From JBLMZI01 sp050258755 (GTDB taxonomy: Bacteria > Bacillota > Syntrophomonadia > Syntrophomonadales > DTU052), in NCBI GenBank assembly GCA_050258755.1, contig JBLMZI010000011.1, forward strand, positions 62,001 to 126,000: DNA of 64,000 bases. Reading direction: 5' to 3'. The position numbers and the translations under genes were made by a program. Position 1 is the first letter of the stretch. Each line of letters begins with the position of its first letter. The notes under the pieces are model-generated. The model ran no database searches and was not told the DNA's origin. It was given only the letters and a program-made list of their open reading frames with translations. Of the stretch, positions 8,284-14,772 are shown piece by piece.

Positions 8284-8355
8284 TTGAACGTGTTCAACGC
8301 CTAGAGTATACGAAATGCACTTTGGCCCGGTCAAGAAATATTTGAACGCGTTCAA
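8284..8355 (-). promoter_or_regulatory. tetR promoter bracketed by two perfect palindromes
   Basis: On the minus strand -35 TTGACC (8334-8329) and -10 TATACT (8310-8305) are 18 bp apart. TTGAACGTGTTCAA (8284-8297) sits at about the transcription start, and TTGAACGCGTTCAA (8342-8355) lies just upstream of the -35. The centres are 58 bp apart. Binding by the adjacent TetR protein is inferred. Confidence 0.72.
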
Positions 8356-8381
8356 GTGCGGGGGCTCGCCATATGCAATAA

Positions 8382-8405
8382 AGCCCCGCTATCGCTAGCG
8401 GGGCT
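8382..8405. terminator. Second copy of the repeated GC-rich hairpin terminator
   Basis: The 10-bp arms and loop are identical to those at 398-421, and flanking bases (upstream TGCAATAAA, downstream CTTCTT) are also shared, so this is a recent copy. On the minus strand it lies immediately after the 3' end of the tRNA-Ser fragment and could be the original terminator of that gene. Confidence 0.65.
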
Positions 8406-8415
8406 CTTCTTTCGG

Positions 8416-8475
8416 TGGCGGAGAGAGTGGGATTCGAACCCACGGGACGGTCACCTTCGCCCACACGATTTCGAG
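8416..8475 (-). repeat. 3' fragment of tRNA-Ser(CGA), putative attachment-site remnant
   Basis: Read on the minus strand, this copies the tRNA-Ser(CGA) at 11350-11441 from the first base of the anticodon loop through variable arm, T-arm, acceptor strand and CCA. The only difference over about 60 bp is a 2-base insertion in the variable arm. A 3' tRNA fragment starting in the anticodon loop is the usual trace of integration by a tyrosine recombinase. Confidence 0.8.
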
Positions 8476-8753
8476 GAGGGTGAAGTTTTCGGGTGTTTAC
8501 CAGGATTTGCAGAATGGCTTAATCTGTATCGCATATTGCTCCCAGGAACTGGCGGTCGTTTGCAGAAAACTACCGCTAGTTTTCAGTGGTTGCAGGGATA
8601 CCGGCGACAGGTGGGCGACTCCGAGCCAACACCCAAAGCGTTTATTCATAACCACTTTGGGGTTTTGACTTGTATCATTTGGCGCCTGTGTGGCGCTTCT
8701 TGATTTTTTGACACCGAAAAATCGGAATTATCAAGCCCAGACACAAGTCTTAA

Positions 8754-8978
8754 AGTCGTGAACTTAATCCCGAAACATTTCGAGCATGCACTCGCCGCCG
8801 CGATCGGGCGCTGATTAAAGAGATTCACGGCGTCTTTGCCGATTGTGCGGCGTTTGAGCTTTTCACCGGTCACCATCTGACGAAACCGGTGCGCCTGTAC
8901 CTGAGCCTCGGGTACACGGTCACGCACACCGAGAATCTCGAAGACGTGGCGATGGCATTTATGCGGCGGCCGGGCTAA
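8754..8978 (+). pseudogene. Remnant of a GNAT-family N-acetyltransferase (C-terminal part)
   Basis: An open frame without a start codon runs from after a stop at 8751 to the TAA at 8976-8978. Its second half reads like the end of a GNAT acetyltransferase: ALIKEIHGVFADCAAFELFT, then GHHLTKPVRLYLSLGY and an EDVAMAFM strand. In that family these are the acetyl-CoA-binding helix region and the final strands. The N-terminal half including most of the CoA site is missing, and no start or ribosome site is present. It lies inside the tRNA-bounded element next to the 3' end of the surface-protein gene. The assignment is by motif resemblance only. Confidence 0.45.
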
Positions 8979-9008
8979 CCACGCTCATTGCTATGCTAAG
9001 CTTCCCGG

Positions 9009-10859
9009 TCATTGACCCCAGATCACCAGATTCCCGCTTGAATTGACCGCAAACGCGTAATTGCCGCCGGCCCAGACCGAAACCGCGTCGGCAACTCCGG
9101 ACAACGCTGTGCTTTGTCCGGAGATCGCATCTCCAAAGACGGAAACCGCCCCGTTATTCAATATGAGGGAGTGGGCACCTCCGGCCGCGATGACGCCAAA
9201 TAACGCTTTCGCTGCCTGGTAATCCTGCGAAGTCTGATCTGTCGCCACAGTTGCGTATGTTTTTGATGTCGGGCTGAACGTGTACCCCGCCAGGCTCGGC
9301 GTTACCGTACCGTTCCAATTGTACGACACCGTGAAGCAGTAGCCCCCCGAACCGTCCGCCGTCGCTGTTTTCGCCAATCCATCGTAATAACTCAGCACCG
9401 CTCCGCCGACTCCCGCGTTCCCGGAAACGGTTACCGTACCCAGAGACGCAGTATAGTCCTGCGAAGTCTGATCTGTCGCCACAGTTGCGTATGTTTTTGA
9501 TGTCGGGCTGAATGTGTACCCCGCCAGGCTCGGCGTTACCGTACCGTTCCAGTGGTAAGGCACCGTGAGGCTGTAGTCGCCCGAGGCGCCCGCCGTCGCC
9601 GTTTTCACCGTCCCGTCGGTCCAACTCAGGGTCGCTCCGGCCACGCCCGCGTTCCCGGAGATCATGATGTTTGGTTCCACCGTCACCGGGATGGCAACCC
9701 GTGTGTAGTCAGAATTTACACCGTTATAATCTGCGTAAATCGTGCAGGTGCCCACGCTGGCACCGGTGATGTTGCCGTACTCGTCGATCGCGGCTTCACC
9801 CGATGAACTGCTAAAGGCAAAATCGCTGGCAGAATTGGTCCAGTATTCAACACAATCCGGATTGCCAGGAAGTGGATTTGATACCGCTTGCCAGTTGATT
9901 CCGTCATTGGTCTCTATGCGCTGCAGTGCTGAGATCGGCAGACTACAGGTCTGACCCAAACCGATCTTAATCGGGGTGGTGCCGTTGTACACAAAGCGAA
10001 ATTGGTACGGCGCGGAGACCGGGAAGTAATTGATGTAGTTGTTGTTCCAGGATATGTTCGTCAGCCCGGGCGGGATTGTGGGCAGACTGATCAACCCGGC
10101 GTAATCGGCAAACAGTGTTGTCAAGCCGGGCGGCAAAGCGGGCAGTTGGGTTACGTGCTTGTCCCAGAAACATTTCAGGGTCTGTAAGCTGGATGGCAGC
10201 ACGGGTATCGTAGTTAATTTCTTTGCCCAGGAGCAGTCCAGTGTTGTCAGGCCGGTTCCTTCGAAGTTATCGATGCCTGCGAGGCTTGTCACGTCTGTTT
10301 TGGAGACGTCCAGCGTGTAACTCTTGGCTGGCGCCCGATCGATCAGGTTCTGCTTTGTAAATCCACCCGGCGACCCGGAATACCCCAACCATGTCCAGAC
10401 GAATTGCTTGAAAACCGAATCGGTGAAGCTGGCAGAGATGTCGACGCCCGCTGCCGCAGTCACCGACCCTGTCGCCGTGGCCGTCGGTACCGTGATGACG
10501 TCATCAGTGGCCGCAGACAACGACAGGCCGGTAATCGTCATCACCGTATCGCTGGCCCGGGTAAAAACGGCACCAGAAAACGCACTTTGGTTGGTTCCGG
10601 TGAAGATAAAATCATCGGCGGAGAACGTGCCCGGTCTGAAAGACCCACCGGTCAGGGTCAGGGTGATCATGGTATCGCCGGCACCAGGGGAAAAGCCTGC
10701 CGAAACATCGGCCCGAGCCGTTGTGGGCAGCCCCAGGAGAATCAACAGCGCGACTGCTGCGATCGCCCCCCAGAATGATACTGAGGATCGCGCCAATATT
10801 GCAGCCCGCCGTCTGGTGAAAACACTTTTTCCGCGAGTGAAAAATCGATTCGAATGCAT
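9009..10859 (-). CDS. Secreted repeat protein with leucine-rich-like, carboxypeptidase-like and partial RCC1 domains
   Basis: The product has 616 residues from the ATG at 10859, which has GGAGG 6 nt upstream. A basic N-terminus and a hydrophobic segment (AIAAVALLILLGLP) form a signal peptide. Next come a beta-rich domain, a short leucine-rich-like region with a repeated xLPxLPxGLTxL pattern, an Ig-like domain, and two near-identical 78-residue modules (each GNAGVxGAxLSxxDG ... TYATVATDQTSQDY) of the carboxypeptidase-regulatory or SdrD type. The C-terminus begins an RCC1-like repeat (VIAAGGAHSLILNNG, ending LVIWGQ) but stops after about one and a half blades, where full propellers have several, so it may be truncated. 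It lies inside the tRNA-Ser element. The 260 bp upstream show no recognised leader. Confidence 0.75.
   Translation of the reverse strand: MHSNRFFTRGKSVFTRRRAAILARSSVSFWGAIAAVALLILLGLPTTARADVSAGFSPGAGDTMITLTLTGGSFRPGTFSADDFIFTGTNQSAFSGAVFTRASDTVMTITGLSLSAATDDVITVPTATATGSVTAAAGVDISASFTDSVFKQFVWTWLGYSGSPGGFTKQNLIDRAPAKSYTLDVSKTDVTSLAGIDNFEGTGLTTLDCSWAKKLTTIPVLPSSLQTLKCFWDKHVTQLPALPPGLTTLFADYAGLISLPTIPPGLTNISWNNNYINYFPVSAPYQFRFVYNGTTPIKIGLGQTCSLPISALQRIETNDGINWQAVSNPLPGNPDCVEYWTNSASDFAFSSSSGEAAIDEYGNITGASVGTCTIYADYNGVNSDYTRVAIPVTVEPNIMISGNAGVAGATLSWTDGTVKTATAGASGDYSLTVPYHWNGTVTPSLAGYTFSPTSKTYATVATDQTSQDYTASLGTVTVSGNAGVGGAVLSYYDGLAKTATADGSGGYCFTVSYNWNGTVTPSLAGYTFSPTSKTYATVATDQTSQDYQAAKALFGVIAAGGAHSLILNNGAVSVFGDAISGQSTALSGVADAVSVWAGGNYAFAVNSSGNLVIWGQ
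9223..9563 (-). repeat. Tandem 234-bp direct repeat inside the surface-protein gene
   Basis: The segment starting at 9223 recurs at 9457 with only a few differences over about 105 bp, an exact offset of 234 bp or 78 codons. The near-identity at third codon positions indicates recent duplication or gene conversion of the module. Confidence 0.85.
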
Positions 10860-11122
10860 GAAGCCCTCCGGTCCAAACCGCAAAGACGGTAACTTGTCTT
10901 GTTTTATTAAATTCCTCCGACCGCGTCTGTAATTTGCATTCGACAGGTTCCCCGGAGTTTCCTTTTGTTTCTCCGCAAGTATTCGATTGCTTCGGCCGAT
11001 GGGCTTTCAAAAAGCGTATTATCGGGTCACTACCGAACTCGACCAGTGAGATAATTCCTCCAGCAAGTAGCACCGGAGGAAAAACGGGTGACCAAATCAG
11101 AATTACTAAAGGATTTAAGATT

Positions 11123-11272
11123 ATGAAATGCGCAAACGAAAACTGCAACTGAAAAAAATACTTTCAGAAAGCCGGTAGTAATGGGAAAAAGCAGTATTGC
11201 TCAGACTCATGCGCATCGGCTGGGAGAATGAGAAGGAAAAGAAATCATCAAAAAAATAAAACTGTTGTATAA
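11123..11272 (+). pseudogene. Small zinc-ribbon-like ORF interrupted by an in-frame TGA
   Basis: An AAAGGA about 9 nt upstream precedes an ATG at 11123. The frame encodes MKCANENCN, then a TGA at 11150-11152, then in the same frame KKYFQKAGSNGKKQYCSDSC, a basic RMRRKR segment, and a stop at 11270. The Cys pattern (C-x4-C ... YCS-x2-C) and basic tail resemble small bacterial zinc-ribbon proteins. Read through, it would be 49 residues. The simplest view is a pseudogene in a decayed element; stop-codon readthrough or recoding cannot be excluded from sequence alone. Confidence 0.4.
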
Positions 11273-11310
11273 ATTGTTGTGTGGCCGTCAGGCATTGGAA
11301 GGAAATAAAA

Positions 11311-11338
11311 AATACCGACCCGTAAAAAGGTCGGTATT
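11311..11338. terminator. Intrinsic terminator downstream of tRNA-Ser(CGA)
   Basis: Perfect 10-bp arms (AATACCGACC / GGTCGGTATT) with an 8-nt A-rich loop. On the minus strand it lies 12 bp after the tRNA 3' end and is followed by T-rich sequence. Confidence 0.75.
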
Positions 11339-11349
11339 TCGGTTTTCAG

Positions 11350-11441
11350 TGGCGGAGAGAGTGGGATTCGAACCCACGGGACGGTCACCCGCCCACACGA
11401 TTTCGAGTCGTGCGCCTTAAACCGGACTCAGCCATCTCTCC
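11350..11441 (-). tRNA. tRNA-Ser (anticodon CGA)
   Basis: 92 bases including an encoded CCA. Acceptor GGAGAGA/TCTCTCC, anticodon stem CACGA/TCGTG around loop CTCGAAA (anticodon CGA), a long class II variable arm typical of serine tRNAs, and T-arm GTGGG-TTCGAAT-CCCAC are all visible. It decodes UCG. Its 3' part is duplicated at 8416-8475 and its 5' edge at 11593-11616. Confidence 0.95.
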
Positions 11442-11616
11442 ATGTTGGGTATTTAGTTGTTTTCGGGGCTTTCGTTGGTACCGTTGGCTTGCGTATATAA
11501 GCCGTCCGGTTTCCTTTCCTGAGGAAGTCCGATGCTTCGCATCGAACTAAGCGACTCGCTCCAAATCCTTCAGATTTGGGCTCCCTGCTTATCAGCCATC
11601 TCTCCGTGTTGGATAT
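11429..11616 (-). repeat. Duplicated 5' edge of tRNA-Ser with an intervening hairpin-rich spacer
   Basis: About 24 bp covering the first 13 bases of the tRNA and its upstream flank (11429-11452) recur at 11593-11616 with three changes. Between the copies are two compact hairpins, GATGCTTCGCATC (11531-11543) and CCAAATCCTTCAGATTTGG (11561-11579). The second copy has no body of a tRNA, so it is a 5' remnant. With the gap up to 11726, this region holds no other recognisable gene. Confidence 0.6.
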
Positions 11617-11726
11617 TGCATTGTAAGCGTTCGTGCTACCTTAACCCGGAGCACCTATGCAGAGATATATTACATGTTTTCGGCCTTTTTATCAAGTTTT
11701 CACGCTAGCAAATTCTTGATTTCGCC

Positions 11727-11879
11727 TTATGGAGCTTCGACATGAGCGCCTTCTTTGTTTTCCGGCCAAACATCTTCAGCTCGTTTCGCTCCTTCAAGTG
11801 CTTCGTCTGCCATCTGTGCGCTTTTGTGGTTTGCCAGCCGCTCCGTGCTCATGGGCATCCCGGTTTGCTTGGGTTTCAT
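11727..11879 (-). CDS. Possible small hydrophilic protein downstream of tadA
   Basis: A 50-residue frame starts at the ATG at 11879, 15 bp after the tadA stop, and ends at TAA 11727-11729. The product is hydrophilic and helix-prone (MSTERLANHKSAQMADEALE, then GAKRAEDVW). It has only a weak upstream GGA-type ribosome site. No family is recognised. It would be co-transcribed with tadA. Composition looks protein-like, but chance cannot be ruled out. Confidence 0.35.
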   Translation of the reverse strand: MKPKQTGMPMSTERLANHKSAQMADEALEGAKRAEDVWPENKEGAHVEAP

Positions 11880-11894
11880 CAATAAGTCCGGGTT

Positions 11895-12374
11895 TTATTC
11901 CTTTTCTGCGTTGGTTGAGCGCATCTGCTGAAAGAAATTGCTCAGGATTTCGGCACATTCTTTTTGCAGGACGCCGGATTTTACCGGAACCTGATGATTC
12001 AGCCAGGGTACATCCAGGATATCGACTACTGAGCCGGCAGCCCCGGCTTTGGAATCGGGGGTACCGAAAACAAGGCGACCCAGCCGGGCCTGAATCATGG
12101 CCCCGGCGCACATCGGGCACGGCTCCAGGGTAACGTACAGGGTGGCGTCGGTTAAGCGCCAGGCACCCGTGTTTTCAACGGCGCGCCGGATCGCCAGCAT
12201 CTCGGCATGGGCTGTCGGATCCCCGGTGATTTCCTTTTCGTTCCCCGCCTGTCCGATCACCAGCCCGTTTCGAACCACCACCGCGCCGACCGGGATATCC
12301 CCTCGCGTCATGGCGGTTTCCGCCTCAACCAGGGCCAGCCGCATATAGTCTTCGTCCCGCAAAAGGTTCACCAC
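11895..12374 (-). CDS. tadA: tRNA-specific adenosine deaminase TadA
   Basis: The 159-residue product belongs to the cytidine/deoxycytidylate deaminase fold. The zinc and proton-shuttle residues are H56-A-E58 and C86-P-M-C89, in the family order HAE ... PCPMC. TadA converts A34 of tRNA-Arg(ACG) to inosine; a tRNA-Arg(ACG) gene is present in this window at 35186-35262. The frame begins with tandem GTG codons and has only a weak ribosome site; an ATG at codon 11 is an alternative, but the extra residues match the usual TadA N-terminus. It is 30 bp downstream of marR on the same strand. Confidence 0.92.
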   Translation of the reverse strand: MVNLLRDEDYMRLALVEAETAMTRGDIPVGAVVVRNGLVIGQAGNEKEITGDPTAHAEMLAIRRAVENTGAWRLTDATLYVTLEPCPMCAGAMIQARLGRLVFGTPDSKAGAAGSVVDILDVPWLNHQVPVKSGVLQKECAEILSNFFQQMRSTNAEKE

Positions 12375-12404
12375 CGTTTCTTCGAATGGGTAACCTGTCT
12401 TCGA

Positions 12405-12845
12405 TCAAATCTTCATCAGGATTCGATTTAAATCGGTCAGCGCGGCCTGCAGGGCGTCCCGCTCCGCTGTATCGAGCGCTTCCAGCCTCTCACCGAACCG
12501 CCGAATGATTTCGTCGCGAATCTGCTCAGACTGCTGTTTTCCATCCGGTGTCAGGGCAATCCGAATCACACGGCCATCACTGGGATCGTTCTCCCGCTCA
12601 ACCCAGCCCCGTTCCGCCAATCGGTTGACGACCGGGGTCAATTGCTGTTTGGAGATGCGGACGACCGCTGCCAATTCTTTCATGGACAGGGGTCCCTGCG
12701 CGTTCAGGGTGCGGATGACACGAAACGGAAGCAGCTTGAGCCGGCTGCTGGTCGCCTGCTCCAGCGGCCGCAACAACTGATCGCGCAAAACCGTATGTAA
12801 ATCCAGCAAACCCCCGGCAATCGCCGTCAATTCATCACCTGTCAC
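12405..12845 (-). CDS. MarR family transcriptional regulator
   Basis: The 146-residue winged-helix protein shows a dimerisation helix at each end and a central DNA-binding domain with GPLSMKELAAVVRISKQQLT, VVNRLAERGWVER, and the wing residues NDPSDGRVIRIALTPDGK. The Asp-x-Arg wing is typical of MarR proteins. A GTG start follows a G-rich site. It is divergent from an MFS drug-type exporter, and a perfect 18-bp palindrome lies between them, so it probably represses the exporter and itself in response to a toxic small molecule. Ligand unknown. Confidence 0.92.
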   Translation of the reverse strand: MTGDELTAIAGGLLDLHTVLRDQLLRPLEQATSSRLKLLPFRVIRTLNAQGPLSMKELAAVVRISKQQLTPVVNRLAERGWVERENDPSDGRVIRIALTPDGKQQSEQIRDEIIRRFGERLEALDTAERDALQAALTDLNRILMKI

Positions 12846-12906
12846 GCAGATCCCCCCCTGTTCACCGCTTCTCCGGATTGAACATCCGCTCGGCGAAGTG
12901 TAAGCT

Positions 12907-12924
12907 AGTAAATATCTATTTACT
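12907..12924. promoter_or_regulatory. Candidate MarR operator
   Basis: AGTAAATA-TC-TATTTACT has perfect 8-bp arms and lies in the intergenic region between marR and the MFS gene, 62 bp from the marR start. It is AT-rich and of the usual MarR operator size. No clear sigma-A -35/-10 pair was identified around it. Confidence 0.65.
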
Positions 12925-13070
12925 TTTTCACGTCGGCTCGGCCGAATTCGGACCGCTGTTTAACCCGTTTACGCCGTACGGCAAAGGGCCGAGCATATCC
13001 TTTGGTCTATAGAGATCATATCACACCACTGCTGTTAACCGTTTGGGACCGCCATTTCAGGAGGAACGCC

Positions 13071-14648
13071 TTGAATAACCAGGAACGCGAAACCAGTGAT
13101 TGGGCCGTTCTCAGCGTCATCGTCGTCGGTTCATTCTTATCCGTTTTGACCGCGAGCATCGTCAATGTGGCAATCCCGCAGATGATGGTGATTTTCTCGG
13201 CCAATGCAAACCAGATTCAGTGGATCTTGACCGCTTACATGCTGGTCCTTGGCGTCATGATGCCGCTGGCCGGTTACCTGGGCGATACCTATGGCTATAA
13301 GCGTATGTACTGTTTCTCGCTTGGACTATTCACGCTGGGATCGATATTTTGCGGCTTATCCTGGAGTCTGAACAGCATGATCTTTGCCCGCGTCATTCAG
13401 GCGATGGGCGGCGGTCTGATCCAGCCGCTTGCGATGGCTTTGATCTACCGAACCTACCCGCCCCATAAAATCGGCGCCGTAATGGGCCTTTGGGGTATTG
13501 CCGCCATGGCTGGTCCTGCCATTGGCCCCACCGTCGGCGGCTATTTGATCGAATTTGCCAACTGGCGCTGGATGTTTCTGTTCACGGTTCCTTTCGGCGT
13601 ACTTTGCTTTTTCCTGGCCAACCTGCGGCTGACCGAAACCCAGCTGATCAAAGGCCATAAGTTCGATTATGTCGGCCTGGTCACGATCATTTTGGGCTTC
13701 TCGACTCTTTTAATGGCAATCAGCAACGGCAACAAAGAGGGCTGGACCTCGCCGTACATCGTCGGCCTGTTCGCGGTTGCAGCGGTCAGCCTGACGGTTT
13801 TGATCCTCACCGAGCTGGATCACCCCGAACCCCTGCTGGATCTTCGGCTGTTGTCCAACCAGCCGTTTCTGCTTTCGGTCCTGTTGGGCTCGATTCTCTC
13901 GATGGGGATCTTCGGCGGTATCTTTTTAATGCCGATGCTGATGCAGAACGTGATGGGGCTTTCAGCCTTCCAATGCGGCCTGCTGCTGCTTCCGGCAGCA
14001 CTTGGCGGTGCAATAATGATGCCGGTCGGCGGCCGGATGGTTGGGAAAATCGGTGCCCGCGCGCTTGTCATCCCAGGCATGGCCCTTATGGCAGGCGCCA
14101 GTTTTGCCATGAGTTTCTTCACCGCAATCACGCCCTTTTCAGTCATGATGGTCTGGATGACCGTCCGAATGATCGGCATGGGGTTAGGCATGATGCCAAT
14201 CACGATTGCCGGAATGTATGAGATCCAACCGCTTTCGGTCGGCCGCGCCAGCTCACTCAACAATGTTATCCGACAGGTTGCTTCCTGCACTGGCGTTGCC
14301 ATGTTCACCAGCATAATGCAGCATATGCAGGTTGCCCATCTGAATCAGATGGCGGCCTCGATTAATGCGAACAGTACCGATTTAACCGCCTTGTTCACCG
14401 CCGCCAGGCTGTTGGCAGCCAATCTTGGTGTCAGTGCCGAGGTGGCCCAATACCTACCGGTTGGCCTCATCTACAAACGCATTGCCCTGGACTCGCTGGC
14501 AATGGCGATTGGTGACAGCATGTTCATCTCAGCCTGTATCTGCGCGGCCGGCATATTTCTGGCCTTCCTGATCAAGAAGCCCGTCACCGCGCCGCCGCCG
14601 CTGCTGGAGGAGGAAGAGCTGGGCCTTATGGAAGGGATTATCGACTGA
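13071..14648 (+). CDS. MFS transporter, DHA2 (EmrB/QacA-type, 14 TM) family
   Basis: The product has 525 residues from the TTG at 13071, 6 nt after AGGAGG; an upstream in-frame TTG at 13002 has no ribosome site. The protein is hydrophobic throughout, with about 14 transmembrane segments. Motif A region LAGYLGDTYGYKRMY, motif C-like GPAIGPTVGGYLIE, and an N-terminal SFLSVLTASIVNVAIP helix are as in EmrB. DHA2 exporters move drugs or hydrophobic compounds out with proton influx. Regulation by the divergent MarR protein is likely. No EmrA-type membrane-fusion partner is adjacent, as expected for a single-membrane organism. Confidence 0.9.
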   Translation: MNNQERETSDWAVLSVIVVGSFLSVLTASIVNVAIPQMMVIFSANANQIQWILTAYMLVLGVMMPLAGYLGDTYGYKRMYCFSLGLFTLGSIFCGLSWSLNSMIFARVIQAMGGGLIQPLAMALIYRTYPPHKIGAVMGLWGIAAMAGPAIGPTVGGYLIEFANWRWMFLFTVPFGVLCFFLANLRLTETQLIKGHKFDYVGLVTIILGFSTLLMAISNGNKEGWTSPYIVGLFAVAAVSLTVLILTELDHPEPLLDLRLLSNQPFLLSVLLGSILSMGIFGGIFLMPMLMQNVMGLSAFQCGLLLLPAALGGAIMMPVGGRMVGKIGARALVIPGMALMAGASFAMSFFTAITPFSVMMVWMTVRMIGMGLGMMPITIAGMYEIQPLSVGRASSLNNVIRQVASCTGVAMFTSIMQHMQVAHLNQMAASINANSTDLTALFTAARLLAANLGVSAEVAQYLPVGLIYKRIALDSLAMAIGDSMFISACICAAGIFLAFLIKKPVTAPPPLLEEEELGLMEGIID

Positions 14649-14695
14649 TTCGTAGACCGCTGAACCAATTGCCGCAAACAACCATACCAATGATA

Positions 14696-14730
14696 AAAAC
14701 GCCCGAATATCTATGAAATCCGGGCGTTTT
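14696..14730. terminator. Bidirectional intrinsic terminator between the MFS and SLH genes
   Basis: Perfect 10-bp arms (AAAACGCCCG / CGGGCGTTTT) in the gap between two convergent genes, with A and T runs on the outer sides for use from both directions. Confidence 0.85.
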
Positions 14731-14772
14731 ATTGTGTGCTTTTGGAATCACATGATCCGGGAAATCACCCGC

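Larger units (their letters stand above)
8416..11407. mobile_element. Decayed integrated element bounded by tRNA-Ser(CGA) repeats
   Basis: Direct repeats of about 58-60 bp at 8416-8475 and 11350-11407 enclose about 2.9 kb of DNA. The contents look foreign or eroded: no integrase, an acetyltransferase remnant, a surface protein with duplicated domains, and a short zinc-ribbon-like frame with an internal stop. The geometry fits insertion into the tRNA anticodon loop, with the element restoring the 3' half and the displaced half left at 8416. The stretch 8476-8753 shows no gene I recognise. Integration is inferred; the repeats are seen directly. Confidence 0.6.

Noticed and set aside
8356..8703. 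A 115-codon plus-strand frame containing REWDSNPRDGHL
   Set aside because: It is the translated reverse strand of a terminator and a tRNA-Ser fragment, a well-known false ORF pattern; no ribosome site.
10884..11122. Riboswitch in the 5' region of the element-borne surface-protein gene
   Set aside because: Looked for cyclic di-GMP and cobalamin motifs; none convincing.
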